Counted from the stretch's first letter, positions 37,494-49,843 are shown. The stretch: 64,000 nt of DNA from Biformimicrobium ophioploci (GCF_030270605.1 NZ_BSYJ01000005.1:124001-188000); one strand, 5' to 3'. A program made the numbers and translations. The notes: a model not told the origin generated them from the sequence alone.

Positions 37494-37590
37494 GACCCTG
37501 TTTGGCGGGATCCCTCCCGCCAGAATTTCCATATAACCGGACCTCATCCTGAGGCAAATTTCGTTTGAGTTAACTCAGCTCTCGTCAATC

Positions 37591-39186
37591 TCAACCGAAC
37601 TGGTTCATGGTGTTGTCTTTACCGCCAGCCTTCAGCGCGGCCTCACCGGCAAAGTATTCCTTGTGATCGTCACCCATGTCGGAACCGGCCATGTTCTGGT
37701 GCTTCACACAGGCGATACCCTCACGGATTTCCTTGCGCTGGACATTTTTCACGTAGCCCAGCATGCCTTCAGCACCGAAGTATTCCTTCGCCAGGTTGTC
37801 GGTAGACAGCGCCGCAGTGTGGTAGGTGGGCAGGGTGATCAGATGGTGGAAGATGCCTGCTTCACGGGCCGCATCGGCCTGGAACGCCTGAATCTTCTCA
37901 TCAGCCGCTACGGCCAGTTCAGAGGTGTCGTACTCGACGCTCATCAGGTTGGCGCGGTCATAGGCGGATACATCCTTGCCTGCTTCTGCCCAGGCATCGA
38001 ACACCTGCTGGCGGAAGTTCAGCGTCCAGTTGAAGGACGGTGAATTGTTGTAGACGAGCTTCGCATCCGGAACGACCTGACGGATACGGTTTACCATGCC
38101 GGCGATCTGGCCAACGTGTGGCTTCTCGGTTTCAATCCACAAGAGGTCTGCGCCATTCTGCAGGGAGGTGATGCAGTCGAGTACAACGCGGTCCTCACCG
38201 GTGCCCTTGCGGAACTGGAACAGGTTGGAAGGCAGGCGCTTCGGGCGCAGCAGCTTGCCATTGCGGTTCAGGACCACGTCACCATTGTTCAGCTGGGACG
38301 CTTCCAGCTCTTCACAGTCGAGGAAGCTGTTGTACTGGTCGCCCAGGTCACCCGGCTCAGCGGTAACCGCGATCTGCTTGGTCAGGCCGGCACCGAGTGA
38401 GTCGGTACGGGCGACGATAACACCGTCTTCAACACCCAGCTCCAGGAACGCGTAGCGCACGGCGCGGATCTTGGCGAGGAAGTCCTCGTGGGGGACCGTT
38501 ACCTTGCCGTCCTGGTGTCCGCACTGCTTCTCGTCGGAGACCTGGTTTTCGATCTGGATGGCACAGGCACCCGCCTCAATCATCTTCTTGGCGAGCAGGT
38601 AAGTTGCTTCCTCGTTACCAAAGCCGGCGTCGATATCGGCAATGATCGGCACCACGTGGGTCTGGAAGTTGTCAATTTTGGCCTGGATTTCATCCTGTTT
38701 GACGGTGTCGCCCGCTTCGCGTACAGCGTCGAGATCGCGGAACAGACCACCCATTTCGCGCGCGTCTGCCTGGCGCAGGAAGGTGTACAGCTCCTCGATC
38801 AGGCCCGGTACGGAAGTCTTTTCGTGCATGGACTGGTCGGGCAAGGGGCCGAACTCTGAGCGCAGTGCAGCGATCATCCATCCGGAGAGGTACAGGTAGC
38901 GGCGATCGGTGCTGTTGAAGTGCTTCTTGATGGAGATCATCTTCTGCTGGCCGATAAAGCCGTGCCAGCAGCCCAGGGACTGGGTGTACTGGCTGGTGTC
39001 CCTGTCATAGCGAGCCATGTCGTCGCGCATGATCTTCGCGGTATAGCGCGCGATGTCCAGTCCGGTCTGGAAGCGGTTCTGGGCCCTCATACGCGCAGCG
39101 TATTCAGGATTGATGGCGTTCCAGCTGTCGCCTTTGGATTTAATCAGGCCGTCCAGCGTGTCGATATCAGAGCGGTATGCTGACAT
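37591..39186 (-). CDS. aceA: Isocitrate lyase
   Basis: 531 residues, the long bacterial form. Catalytic motif KQCGH with Cys222 (SDEKQCGHQDGKV), substrate region VPIIADIDAGFGNEEATYLLAKKMI, YNNSPSFNWTLNF, and the C-terminal ending NQFG. It cleaves isocitrate to succinate and glyoxylate, the entry of the glyoxylate shunt. The partner malate synthase gene glcB is 1.2 kb away, across a LysR gene. The KQCGH motif sets it apart from PrpB at 23.4 kb. Divergent from the LysR gene with 136 bases between. Confidence 0.97.
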   Translation of the reverse strand: MSAYRSDIDTLDGLIKSKGDSWNAINPEYAARMRAQNRFQTGLDIARYTAKIMRDDMARYDRDTSQYTQSLGCWHGFIGQQKMISIKKHFNSTDRRYLYLSGWMIAALRSEFGPLPDQSMHEKTSVPGLIEELYTFLRQADAREMGGLFRDLDAVREAGDTVKQDEIQAKIDNFQTHVVPIIADIDAGFGNEEATYLLAKKMIEAGACAIQIENQVSDEKQCGHQDGKVTVPHEDFLAKIRAVRYAFLELGVEDGVIVARTDSLGAGLTKQIAVTAEPGDLGDQYNSFLDCEELEASQLNNGDVVLNRNGKLLRPKRLPSNLFQFRKGTGEDRVVLDCITSLQNGADLLWIETEKPHVGQIAGMVNRIRQVVPDAKLVYNNSPSFNWTLNFRQQVFDAWAEAGKDVSAYDRANLMSVEYDTSELAVAADEKIQAFQADAAREAGIFHHLITLPTYHTAALSTDNLAKEYFGAEGMLGYVKNVQRKEIREGIACVKHQNMAGSDMGDDHKEYFAGEAALKAGGKDNTMNQFG

Positions 39187-39253
39187 GGCTAATCCCCTTT
39201 ATGTCGATTATTGCGGTTTAAAAGCCCGTTAATTCGCCTTCGTGAAATAACGG

Positions 39254-39284
39254 TTTACAAGGATCCTATCCTTCGTGGCATAAT
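39254..39284 (+). promoter_or_regulatory. Candidate promoter of the LysR gene
   Basis: TTTACA (39254-39259), a 19-base spacer and CATAAT (39279-39284). A near palindrome GGCATAATTTGCC overlaps the -10 box, a position where an autoregulating LysR protein could bind. Confidence 0.35.
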
Positions 39285-39322
39285 TTGCCCAATTTATTGC
39301 CACGATTTTCAGTATTAGTCAT

Positions 39323-40258
39323 ATGAATATAGAGCGCGTCGACCTGAATCTGCTGGTGTACCTGGATGTGTTGCTGCGGGAGCGAAATGTCACTCGCGCG
39401 GCCAACTATCTTGGCCTTTCCCAGCCCGCCATGAGTAATGGGCTCAAGCGCCTGCGAGACCTGTTTGATGACCCGCTGTTGGTGCGCACACGGGAGGGCA
39501 TGATGCCGACGGAGCGCGCGGCGGAATTGCAGCCGATGGTTCGGGAGGCGTTGTCTGCGGTGGATCGCGTGGTACAGCCCAACCGGCCATTCGAGCCCGA
39601 AAACGGCGCCAGGTTGTTCCGGATAATGGCGAGCGATTATGCGGAGTCAACCCTGATGCCTCCTCTGCTCAAGCGCCTGCGTACCGAAGCGCCGGGTATC
39701 AGTCTGGACATAATGACACCCAGTGATGTGAGCTTTATTGATGTAGAGCAGGGCAAGGTGGATATGGTGATAAACCGCTTTAACTCTATGCCACAAAGCT
39801 TTCATCAGGCCACGGTCTGGCGCGACAGCTTTTCCTGCGTATTGAATGCGGACAACCCGGTGCTGGAAGACTTCAATCTTGAAAATTATTTACATGGGCA
39901 GCACGTATGGGTCAGCAAGACCGGCATGGGCGTTGGCGTGGGCGTGAACCCCGGGGACGTGCAGCGCCTCGGCTGGGTGGATGAGGCGCTCGCGCGCCTC
40001 GGCAAGCGACGGGAGATTGCCGTGTTCACGCGGCACTACCAGGCAGCAATGCTGCTTGCGGAAACAGAGGATCTGATAGTAACCGTGCCCTCCAGAATGG
40101 CGCATCTGGCGGATAACAATCCTCGTCTGGTCGTGAAGGAACCGCCCATGGAGATACCGCCGCTGGAGCTGAAGATGGCCTGGAGTCCGCTGCTTCAGCA
40201 GAGCGCGGCGCATCGCTGGATGCGCCGGCTGATTCTTGAAGTGGGGCGTGCCTTGTAA
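39323..40258 (+). CDS. LysR-type regulator, probable controller of the glyoxylate shunt
   Basis: 311 residues. The N-terminal helix-turn-helix reads LNLLVYLDVLLRERNVTRAANYLGLSQPAMSNGLKRLRDLFDDPLLVRT, typical of the NodD/NahR branch of LysR proteins. The C-terminal substrate-binding domain starts near RIMASDYAESTLMPPLLKRLRTEAPGISLDI. It lies between aceA (divergent) and glcB (same direction, 163 bases), so control of both is likely but inferred; the ligand may be glyoxylate or a related acid. The start ATG is preceded by a weak ribosome-binding site. Confidence 0.87.
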   Translation: MNIERVDLNLLVYLDVLLRERNVTRAANYLGLSQPAMSNGLKRLRDLFDDPLLVRTREGMMPTERAAELQPMVREALSAVDRVVQPNRPFEPENGARLFRIMASDYAESTLMPPLLKRLRTEAPGISLDIMTPSDVSFIDVEQGKVDMVINRFNSMPQSFHQATVWRDSFSCVLNADNPVLEDFNLENYLHGQHVWVSKTGMGVGVGVNPGDVQRLGWVDEALARLGKRREIAVFTRHYQAAMLLAETEDLIVTVPSRMAHLADNNPRLVVKEPPMEIPPLELKMAWSPLLQQSAAHRWMRRLILEVGRAL

Positions 40259-40284
40259 TTTTACTCCATGGATTTGATTTATAC

Positions 40285-40318
40285 CCATAATCACCAATAT
40301 TGATTCGCTAAATTATGG
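40285..40318. promoter_or_regulatory. Inverted repeat upstream of glcB
   Basis: CCATAAT (40285-40291) and ATTATGG (40312-40318) form 7-bp inverted arms 20 bases apart, 104 bases before the glcB start. CATAAT also occurs in the aceA/lysR spacer (39279-39284). This could be a site for the LysR regulator; evidence is only the symmetry and the shared half-site. Confidence 0.35.
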
Positions 40319-40421
40319 TGGTTCGTTTTAGACTCCAGCAGGTAACAGGTGGCGGCAGCTTCGCCATAGAGGACGGCCGCGCATCAAGACGCGGAATAAG
40401 TACAGCGGAGAGACATCAGGC

Positions 40422-42590
40422 ATGACGGAACGTATCCGAATTGGCGGCTTGCAGGTCGCAGGGGTAATCCAGGAATTGCTGGAGCAGGAAATCCTGCCGG
40501 GGACGGGAATCGAATCCTCGGAGTTCTGGCGGGGTTTCGAGGGCATTCTGGAAGAACTTGGACCGCGCAATGCTGCGCTACTCGCCAAACGCGATGCGCT
40601 GCAGGAAAAGATCGATGCCTGGCACCGCGCCAATCCCGCCGTGGATGCGGAGGCCTATAAAGCTTTCCTTACAGAGATCGGCTACCTGGTCGAGGAGCCG
40701 GCCGCGTTTTTAATCGGTACCAACAATGTAGATGCCGAGATAGCCCGGCTGGCAGGGCCGCAACTGGTGGTGCCGGTGATGAATGCGCGTTACGCCCTGA
40801 ACGCCGCAAATGCCCGCTGGGGTAGTTTGTATGACTCGCTGTATGGCACCGATGTGATTAGCGATGCCGGCGGTGCCGAAAAGGGCAGCGTTTACAACCC
40901 GGTACGTGGTGCCAGGGTTGTCGAATACGCGCGTGACTTCCTCGACCTGACGCTGCCGCTTGCCAGCGGCTCGCACAGTGATGCCGTTCGCTATGCGGTT
41001 TCAGGCGCCCATCTTGAGGTGGAGCTCGAGGGCGGTGAAAAGAGTGGCCTGCAAGACCCCTCCGCTTTCAAGGGTTATCGCGGTGACGCTGCTGCGCCAG
41101 AGAGTGTATTGCTTGCGCACAACAACTTGCACGTGGAAATCCAGATAGACCGGGAACACCCAATCGGCAAGACCGACAAGGCCGGGGTGAAGGATCTTCT
41201 GGTAGAGTCTGCGCTGACAACCATCATGGACTGCGAAGACTCCGTGGCGGCGGTTGACGCAGAAGACAAGGCGCTGGTCTACAAAAACTGGCTTGGCCTG
41301 ATGAAAGGTGACCTCGCGGAGGAGGTCAGTAAAGGCGGCAAGACGTTCAGCCGTCAGCTGAATGCCGATCGCACTTATACGGCAGCCAACGGGGACTCCT
41401 TCTCCCTGCCTGGCCGCAGCCTGATGTTCGTCCGCAATGTCGGCCACCTGATGAAGAACGATGCGGTACTGGATGCTGACGGCAATGAGGTTCCTGAAGG
41501 CATGCTGGATGCGATGTTTACAGCAACTATTGCACTGCACGACCTCTACAAGAAGGAAGGCCCACGTAATTCCCGTACCGGCAGTGTCTATATCGTGAAA
41601 CCGAAGATGCATGGCCCGGAGGAAGTGACGCTGACCAATGACCTCTTCGACCGCGTTGAAGATGCGATCGGTCTGCCGCGCAACACGCTGAAGGTCGGCA
41701 TCATGGATGAAGAGCGCCGCACCACGGTCAACCTGAAAGCCTGTATTCATGCCGCCAAGGATCGGGTGGTGTTTATCAATACCGGTTTCCTCGATCGTAC
41801 CGGAGATGAAATCCACACTTCGATGCGCGCGGGACCGATGGTGCCTAAGGCAGAGATGAAGCAGTGCCCGTGGCTCTCTGCATACGAGGACTGGAACGTG
41901 GACTGCGGCCTTGCCAGCGGGTTCAGTGGTCGGGCCCAGATTGGCAAGGGTATGTGGCCAATCCCCGACAACATGGCTGACATGATGGCGGCCAAGATTG
42001 GCCACCCGCAGGCGGGTGCGAATACTGCATGGGTACCGTCCCCGACAGCGGCAACGCTGCATGCGTTGCATTATCACAAGGTGGATGTGGCGAGCGTGCA
42101 GCAATCGCTTGCAGGCAGGCAGCCCGCTTCCCTTGACGACATCCTGACAATCCCGGTTGCAACCAGGCCCGAATGGTCAGAAGAGCAGATCACGCGGGAG
42201 CTGGAAAACAATGCCCAGGGCATCCTGGGGTATGTGGTGCGCTGGGTGGAGCATGGAGTCGGCTGTTCAAAGGTGCCGGACATCAACGATGTTGGTCTGA
42301 TGGAAGATCGCGCAACACTGCGTATTTCGTCCCAGCATATCGCAAACTGGCTCGCGCACGGCATCTGCAGCGAGTCACAGGTGCGCGAAGTGATGGCGCG
42401 CATGGCAAAGGTTGTAGACGGACAGAATGCTGGCGACCCGAGCTATCGCCCGATGGCCGCGGACCTCGATGGCAGCATTGCGTATCAGGCCGCGTGTGAA
42501 CTGGTGTTCAGGGGTTGTGAGCAGCCGAGTGGTTACACAGAGCCGGTGTTGCATGCACGTCGTCGTCAGTTTAAGGCGTTGAACGGCTGA
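40422..42590 (+). CDS. glcB: Malate synthase G
   Basis: 722 residues, the GlcB size (AceB is about 530). Landmarks: [26 protein letters not shown] at the N-terminus, [88 protein letters not shown], and [22 protein letters not shown]. It condenses glyoxylate with acetyl-CoA to malate. It lies downstream of the LysR gene and completes the glyoxylate shunt with aceA. GGAGAGACATC precedes the ATG. Confidence 0.97.
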   Translation: MTERIRIGGLQVAGVIQELLEQEILPGTGIESSEFWRGFEGILEELGPRNAALLAKRDALQEKIDAWHRANPAVDAEAYKAFLTEIGYLVEEPAAFLIGTNNVDAEIARLAGPQLVVPVMNARYALNAANARWGSLYDSLYGTDVISDAGGAEKGSVYNPVRGARVVEYARDFLDLTLPLASGSHSDAVRYAVSGAHLEVELEGGEKSGLQDPSAFKGYRGDAAAPESVLLAHNNLHVEIQIDREHPIGKTDKAGVKDLLVESALTTIMDCEDSVAAVDAEDKALVYKNWLGLMKGDLAEEVSKGGKTFSRQLNADRTYTAANGDSFSLPGRSLMFVRNVGHLMKNDAVLDADGNEVPEGMLDAMFTATIALHDLYKKEGPRNSRTGSVYIVKPKMHGPEEVTLTNDLFDRVEDAIGLPRNTLKVGIMDEERRTTVNLKACIHAAKDRVVFINTGFLDRTGDEIHTSMRAGPMVPKAEMKQCPWLSAYEDWNVDCGLASGFSGRAQIGKGMWPIPDNMADMMAAKIGHPQAGANTAWVPSPTAATLHALHYHKVDVASVQQSLAGRQPASLDDILTIPVATRPEWSEEQITRELENNAQGILGYVVRWVEHGVGCSKVPDINDVGLMEDRATLRISSQHIANWLAHGICSESQVREVMARMAKVVDGQNAGDPSYRPMAADLDGSIAYQAACELVFRGCEQPSGYTEPVLHARRRQFKALNG

Positions 42591-42613
42591 GGCCGCTCAG
42601 GGTTGCGCGGGCT

Positions 42614-43039
42614 TTAGAGCTCGCGTGACATCGGCAGGTGGTCGATACCTGCCTCCACAAATCCGGGTCCATCTATTTGGAACCCGGATTTTTCGTAAAA
42701 GGCGGTGGCACCGCTCTGTGCATGGAGGTGTACCTGCCTGTGGCCATGTTCCCGCGCGAAGTCGCAGATGTGGTCGAGTATTCTGCGGCCAATGCCGCTG
42801 CCGCGGTATTGCGGTAGTACCGCCATGCGACCGATCTTGCCGGCGGGTGAGAGTCTGCCGGTTGCAATGGGGCGCTCGCCGTCATAGGCGATAAAATGCT
42901 GGCAACTCGGCTCCAGCGAATCCCATTCTATTGCCGGATCAATGGACTGCTCCTCGACGAACACTTTCTGGCGTACGGTGCGCAATGGTGCCTCATCGTC
43001 CGGCCAGGTTGCATCTTCAATACGGATATTTGCCACCAC
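42614..43039 (-). CDS. GNAT-family N-acetyltransferase
   Basis: 141 residues. N-terminal LRTVRQKVFVEEQSIDPAIEWD and the acetyl-CoA binding motif A, GKIGRMAVLPQYRGSGIGRRILDHIC (the Q/RxxGxG/A signature is QYRGSGIG), are followed by VHLHAQSGATAFYEKSGF. Most similar in pattern to the ElaA/YjdJ-type acyltransferases; the substrate is unknown. Its start lies 2 bases after the roxA stop, suggesting cotranscription. It converges with glcB. Confidence 0.88.
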   Translation of the reverse strand: MVANIRIEDATWPDDEAPLRTVRQKVFVEEQSIDPAIEWDSLEPSCQHFIAYDGERPIATGRLSPAGKIGRMAVLPQYRGSGIGRRILDHICDFAREHGHRQVHLHAQSGATAFYEKSGFQIDGPGFVEAGIDHLPMSREL

Positions 43040-43041
43040 AG

Positions 43042-44217
43042 TTATTCTTCTTGGTATTCATCATCTATCGGAAAATGCAATGCGCCGTGATTCACCAGCT
43101 GGTCCACCAGGCCGTTGGCCTCCATCAGAAACGGCCATTTTTCCAGGGTATCACGGTCGATCAACTGGCCTGCGCAGAATACCTCACAGAAATCCACAGG
43201 GGCAGGGTAGCTGTCTCCGTCGACAAACAGGAAACCGGGCTCGCGCGTGAAAGCGCAGCGCGAACTGCTGTTCAATACCAGTGGATGCTCCGCGACCTGC
43301 TCACGCCAGTTTTCCGCCAGGCCCGCTTCCGCGGCGACGACTTCAGGATATTTTACTTCGGTCATCAGCTCGCCGAACCACCGCGAAATAAAGGCCGGGT
43401 TATCCATTTGCCGGATAATCAGGTTACGCACCTGCGAGACCGCATCCGGAAGGATCTCTCCCTGTGCCTGCTTCGGGTCTATGGCAGCATCGGTAAAGCG
43501 CGTGGAGTCCGGTATCTGCTGTGCAAGATCGCCACTCAGATCCTCGAGTAGCATCTTTGCGGATGGCGCGCGGAATCCCACAGAGATCGTCGTACAGGGA
43601 CCAACAGCGGTACCCCAGTGGCTGACCTGTGGAGGCAGGTAGAGCATGTCACCCGGTTCCAGCGCCCAATCCTGCAGCGGCTCAAACTCGCGCAGGATGT
43701 TCAGCGGCGTACCCTCTACCCGGGGGCTGTCAGCATCCACCAGTCTGCCCACCTGCCAGCGTCGTTTACCCTCCGCCTGCAGCAGGAAAACATCGTAGAA
43801 ATCGAAATGCGGCCCGACACTACCTTTATCGGAGGCGTAGCTGATCATGATGTCGTCGAGTCGCCAGGAGGGCAGGAAGCGGAAGGGCTCCAGAAGCTGC
43901 GCAATTTCCGGGACCCACTGATCCACCGCCTGAACGAGTAGCGTCCAGTGAGACTCCGGTGTCTGCAGGAATTCCTCTTCCGTAAAGGGGCCGTTTTTCA
44001 GTTGCCACGGGCCGTCTTCTCCATGCTCTAACACAAGCCTGGATTCGACAGCTTCTTCCATTGCAAGGCCGGCAAGTTCCTCCGGGGAGAGTGGTGACCG
44101 AAAACCCGGAAACGCATTGCGAACCAGTAATGGCTTCTTTTGCCAGTATTCACTCAGGAATTGCTCAACTGGAATGTCGCCAAGCATTGTGAGTGGCTGT
44201 AACGGGGTGGCGTTCAT
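43042..44217 (-). CDS. roxA: Ribosomal protein uL16 arginine hydroxylase (JmjC/cupin)
   Basis: 391 residues. The Fe(II) and 2-oxoglutarate dioxygenase triad is visible: His137 and Asp139 in VGPHFDFYDVFLLQ and His200 in PPQVSHWG. The N-terminal part LGDIPVEQFLSEYWQKKPLLVRNAFPGF is typical of YcfD/RoxA, which hydroxylates an arginine of ribosomal protein uL16. A C-terminal winged-helix region follows. It lies directly after purB, but a strong terminator ends about 15 bases before its ATG, so independent or readthrough expression is expected. GGAAG supplies the ribosome-binding site. Confidence 0.9.
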   Translation of the reverse strand: MNATPLQPLTMLGDIPVEQFLSEYWQKKPLLVRNAFPGFRSPLSPEELAGLAMEEAVESRLVLEHGEDGPWQLKNGPFTEEEFLQTPESHWTLLVQAVDQWVPEIAQLLEPFRFLPSWRLDDIMISYASDKGSVGPHFDFYDVFLLQAEGKRRWQVGRLVDADSPRVEGTPLNILREFEPLQDWALEPGDMLYLPPQVSHWGTAVGPCTTISVGFRAPSAKMLLEDLSGDLAQQIPDSTRFTDAAIDPKQAQGEILPDAVSQVRNLIIRQMDNPAFISRWFGELMTEVKYPEVVAAEAGLAENWREQVAEHPLVLNSSSRCAFTREPGFLFVDGDSYPAPVDFCEVFCAGQLIDRDTLEKWPFLMEANGLVDQLVNHGALHFPIDDEYQEE

Positions 44218-44231
44218 GCTGGTACTTCCAT

Positions 44232-44257
44232 AAAAAAGGGCGGCAAATTTGCCGCCC
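44232..44257 (-). terminator. Intrinsic terminator between purB and roxA
   Basis: GGGCGGCAAATTTGCCGCCC (44238-44257) is perfectly self-complementary, and on the minus strand it is followed by TTTTTT (44237-44232). It sits 12 bases after the purB stop and 15 bases before the roxA start codon, which is unusually tight. Confidence 0.9.
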
Positions 44258-44269
44258 CAGATTGCCGGA

Positions 44270-45667
<1,398 letters not shown>

Positions 45668-45682
45668 TCAAAAAGTACGAAA

Positions 45683-46315
45683 TTAAAGTGTGTGAAATTC
45701 TTCCAGCAGTCGGTCCGCTGCGGCAACCAGTTTCTTGCGCTTGAACACCAGATGCATTCGGGAGCCACCGGTCTGCCGCCAGAGCATGGCGGCGCGCACG
45801 CCGGAAAACAGCAGTGTTCGGATCTGGTTTGCGATCCTCTGCTGTTGCAGATAATTGAAATCCCCGAGCACCTGAATACGGAAACGGAAGGTGCTGAGCG
45901 TGTCGGTATAGATTCCAGCGAGGGCCGCAAACAGGTTGTCGTGGTTCGGGCCAAAGTGCTCCAGTTGGCTCTTTGCCTTGTCCAGGCGGCTGCCGACAAT
46001 CTCCATCACTGCCTGGTTCTTGCCAAGCTGTCGTTGCAGGTAAAGGATGGAGAGTACGTAACGCAGGCTGTCAGTGAACTCCGGGTGCTGGCGCTTGGCC
46101 AGGAACTGCCTGAGGATCTTGAGGCCAAATTCGATATTTTCCGCACCCCCAAAAACATCCTCCACGGATTCGGGGTTCTGCTTGAACAGGCTTTCCACGC
46201 AGGTCGTGCATTCTGCCTCCGGTGCAGTACCTGTCTTGGCCAGACGCTCCACAAGCGCTGCCGCCTGGAAGACCCCTGCCAGGGCGATAATCTGGTTGCG
46301 CGGCGATGAGTTCAA
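45683..46315 (-). CDS. hflD: High-frequency lysogenization protein HflD homologue
   Basis: 210 residues if translation starts at TTG 46315 (protein start MNSSPRNQIIALAGVFQAA), preceded 8 bases upstream by GGGA. The frame also extends to 46396 inside mnmA, but residues there ([13 protein letters not shown]...) are an artefact of GC-rich sequence. The E. coli protein is 213 residues with the same opening (ALAGxxQ), matching the choice. Conserved parts: VEDVFGGAENIEFGLKILRQFLA, FGPNHDNLFAALAGIYTDTLS and LLFSGVRAAMLWRQTGGSRMHLVFKRKKL. Peripheral membrane protein; role outside phage lambda regulation is unclear. Between mnmA (14 bases) and purB. Confidence 0.9.
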   Translation of the reverse strand: MNSSPRNQIIALAGVFQAAALVERLAKTGTAPEAECTTCVESLFKQNPESVEDVFGGAENIEFGLKILRQFLAKRQHPEFTDSLRYVLSILYLQRQLGKNQAVMEIVGSRLDKAKSQLEHFGPNHDNLFAALAGIYTDTLSTFRFRIQVLGDFNYLQQQRIANQIRTLLFSGVRAAMLWRQTGGSRMHLVFKRKKLVAAADRLLEEFHTL

Positions 46316-46329
46316 TGCTTGTTCCCGCC

Positions 46330-47493
<1,164 letters not shown>

Positions 47494-47500
47494 TCAAGTC

Positions 47501-47536
47501 GCTTCGGGTGCCTTGGACCGTATCGGTGCCCGAAGC
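47501..47536. other. Long hairpin between rluE and mnmA
   Basis: GCTTCGGGTGCC faces GGTGCCCGAAGC: eight Watson-Crick pairs plus two wobbles and two more pairs on the plus-strand RNA, with a 12-base loop. On the minus strand, the coding strand here, the two wobbles become C-A mismatches, so the stem is 8 bp with an internal loop. It may end rluE transcription or form part of the mnmA leader. Confidence 0.5.
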
Positions 47537-47613
47537 GCCAAAAAGGGGGCGTAATTCTACCCGTGTTGTTCGGGAAGGCCAATATTTCCCAATTTTGCCG
47601 TGAATCCTGAACC

Positions 47614-48219
47614 TTAGCGCCGCTGGCGGTGCTTCCGTACTGGTTTCTGCCGCGCGCTGGTGGGCAGGTGCACGGTTTCCTCACGGTATTCCCCGGGCTG
47701 AAGTGACCCAAGGGTCCAGTGGCCAATCCCGGCCCGTACCAGACGCAGGGTAGGGTGGCCCACCGCCGCTGTCATCCGCCGGACCTGGCGATTGCGACCT
47801 TCCGTAATAGTGAGCTCAATCCAGCAGGTGGGTGTGTCACGGCGCTCGCGGATCGGCGGCTTGCGCGGCCAGATGGCAGGTGGCGCCATTTCTGCGGCCT
47901 TCGCTGGCGCGGTGGGGCCGTCTTTCAGGAGAACGCCCTGGCGAAGCTGGCGAAGGGCGGCCTCGTCAGGCAGGCCTTCCACCTGCACCCAGTAAGTTTT
48001 TGGCAGTTTGTTGCGAGGATTGCTGATGCGCTGTTGTAGCTGGCCGTCATCGGTCAGGATCAGCAGGCCTTCAGAGTCGTAGTCAAGGCGCCCGGCCGCA
48101 TAGTACCCGGGCCGACTGATGAACTCGGCCAGGGTGCGCCGGGCGCTGCCATCGGCGCGCTCATCAGTGAACTGGCTGAGAACGTTGTAAGGCTTGTTGA
48201 ACAGCAGGACCTTGCTCAT
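47614..48219 (-). CDS. rluE: 23S rRNA pseudouridine synthase RluE-like
   Basis: 201 residues from ATG 48219 ([19 protein letters not shown]), with an upstream extension to 48252 not typical of the family. The catalytic motif [17 protein letters not shown] holds Asp46. [19 protein letters not shown] and [25 protein letters not shown] are the other RsuA/RluE landmarks. RluE modifies U2457 of 23S rRNA in E. coli. No S4 domain is present, consistent with RluE and not RsuA/RluB. The basic C-terminus ([12 protein letters not shown]) fits RNA binding. Divergent from icd. Confidence 0.9.
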   Translation of the reverse strand: MSKVLLFNKPYNVLSQFTDERADGSARRTLAEFISRPGYYAAGRLDYDSEGLLILTDDGQLQQRISNPRNKLPKTYWVQVEGLPDEAALRQLRQGVLLKDGPTAPAKAAEMAPPAIWPRKPPIRERRDTPTCWIELTITEGRNRQVRRMTAAVGHPTLRLVRAGIGHWTLGSLQPGEYREETVHLPTSARQKPVRKHRQRR

Positions 48220-48255
48220 TGATGATATTGATTCCGGACTATTTGGCCACAATTC

Positions 48256-48270
48256 TGTAAGCCAGCTACA
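48256..48270. promoter_or_regulatory. Weak TGTA-N7-TACA symmetry before icd
   Basis: TGTAAGCCAGCTACA has TGTA/TACA ends like the gap and ppsA sites but an unfitting centre. It lies 19 bases upstream of the icd -10 box. I list it as a possible poor HexR-like site only. Confidence 0.2.
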
Positions 48271-48285
48271 AAAAAAAGTGGGTTC

Positions 48286-48294
48286 TGCTATAAT
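48286..48294 (+). promoter_or_regulatory. Extended -10 promoter of icd
   Basis: TGCTATAAT followed by CGCGCC, nearly identical to the asnS promoter core. The start would be near 48301, leaving a leader of about 230 bases before icd. In that leader GTCAGT (48375-48380) and ACTGAC (48395-48400) can pair; no known riboswitch is seen. Confidence 0.5.
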
Positions 48295-48529
48295 CGCGCC
48301 GATTTTTTGGGCCAGTGATCCCTCTTTCGGTAGTAAACGTTCAAATCCTGGGGATTTCGACGCAGATATGTACTGTCAGTGTTCTGGCAGCGCTACTGAC
48401 TGACCGGGGGTTCTCTTATTTATGCCAGCCCGCAATCATTACACTGTGCTGCAGCCGCGTAAGCTGAATGCAGCGGAATTGTACAGATTGTGTGGCTGAA
48501 ACCAATTCGGAGTATGGAGTTTCACCAAT

Positions 48530-49786
48530 ATGGGTTACCAGCATATCCAGGTGCCGGCTGACGGCGAAAAGATTACGGTCAACGCGGACAATTCCCTGAA
48601 TGTCCCGAACCGCCCGATCATCCCTTTCATCGAGGGTGACGGCATCGGCGTTGATATTACCCCGGTCATGCGCAAGGTGACCGATGCGGCCATCGAGAAA
48701 GCGTACGGTGGAGACAAGTCCATCGCGTGGATGGAAGTCTACTGCGGCGAGAAGGCTGCTGAAACCTACGCTGGCGACTGGTTCCCGGCTGAAACCCTGG
48801 AAGCCGTACGTGAATACGTTGTCGGCATCAAGGGCCCGCTGACCACGCCTGTGGGTGGCGGTTTCCGTTCCCTGAACGTTGCCCTGCGCCAGGAAATGGA
48901 CCTGTACGTGTGCCAGCGCCCGGTGCGCTGGTTCCAGGGCGTGCCTTCTCCGGTTAAAGAGCCGAACAAGGTAGACATGGTGATCTTCCGTGAAAACTCC
49001 GAAGACATTTACGCGGGTATCGAGTGGAAAGCTGGTACCGATGAGGCGAACAAGGTCATCAAGTTCCTGAAGGAAGAAATGGATGTTAAGAAGATCCGCT
49101 TCCCGGAGAACTGCGGTATCGGCATCAAGCCGGTTTCCGAAGAAGGCACCAAGCGTCTGGTTCGCCAGGCGATCCAGTACGCTGTTGACCAGGACCGCGA
49201 CTCCGTAACGCTGGTTCACAAGGGCAACATCATGAAGTTCACCGAAGGTTCCTTCTGTGACTGGGGCTATGAACTGGCTCGTGACGAGTTTGGTGCGCAG
49301 CCGCTGGACGGCGGCCCGTGGCACTCCTTCAAGAACCCGAAGACCGGCAAGGAAATCGTGGTCAAGGACGTTATCGCCGATGCGATGCTGCAGCAGATCA
49401 TCCTGCGCCCGGCAGAGTACAGCGTAATCGCCACCCTGAACCTGAACGGTGACTACCTGTCTGACGCACTGGCCGCACAGGTTGGTGGTATCGGTATCGC
49501 GCCGGGTGCAAACCTGTCTGACGCCGTTGCCCTGTTCGAGGCGACCCACGGTACTGCACCGAAGTACGCTGGCCAGGACAAGGTAAACCCAGGCTCCCTG
49601 ATCCTGTCTGCGGAGATGATGCTGCGCCACCTGGGTTGGAACGAAGCGGCAGACATGGTTGTTAAGGGCGTGGAAGGTGCAATCAGCGCCAAGACCGTCA
49701 CTTACGACTTCGAGCGCCTGATGGATGATGCAGAGCTGAAGTCCTGCTCTGCATTCGGTGAGGAAGTCATCAAGCACATGGGCTGA
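48530..49786 (+). CDS. icd: NADP-dependent isocitrate dehydrogenase
   Basis: 418 residues, the E. coli Icd length. N-terminal [19 protein letters not shown], the substrate loop [31 protein letters not shown] with the phosphorylatable serine region (GGGFRSLN), [15 protein letters not shown], and NADP-binding [19 protein letters not shown]. It makes 2-oxoglutarate and competes with AceA for isocitrate; no aceK gene is near. A strong RBS is not obvious (GGAGTATGGAG about 9 bases upstream of ATG is acceptable). Followed by a bidirectional terminator. Confidence 0.97.
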   Translation: MGYQHIQVPADGEKITVNADNSLNVPNRPIIPFIEGDGIGVDITPVMRKVTDAAIEKAYGGDKSIAWMEVYCGEKAAETYAGDWFPAETLEAVREYVVGIKGPLTTPVGGGFRSLNVALRQEMDLYVCQRPVRWFQGVPSPVKEPNKVDMVIFRENSEDIYAGIEWKAGTDEANKVIKFLKEEMDVKKIRFPENCGIGIKPVSEEGTKRLVRQAIQYAVDQDRDSVTLVHKGNIMKFTEGSFCDWGYELARDEFGAQPLDGGPWHSFKNPKTGKEIVVKDVIADAMLQQIILRPAEYSVIATLNLNGDYLSDALAAQVGGIGIAPGANLSDAVALFEATHGTAPKYAGQDKVNPGSLILSAEMMLRHLGWNEAADMVVKGVEGAISAKTVTYDFERLMDDAELKSCSAFGEEVIKHMG

Positions 49787-49843
49787 TGACGGCGCGCCGG
49801 TTTCCCGGCGCACTTGCCAGCTTCCGGGCAATTCCGGAAACAG

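Noticed and set aside
48416-49831. 471-codon open frame on the minus strand antisense to icd
   Set aside because: Mirror frame of a highly expressed gene with strong codon bias; no motif, no ribosome-binding site worth noting.
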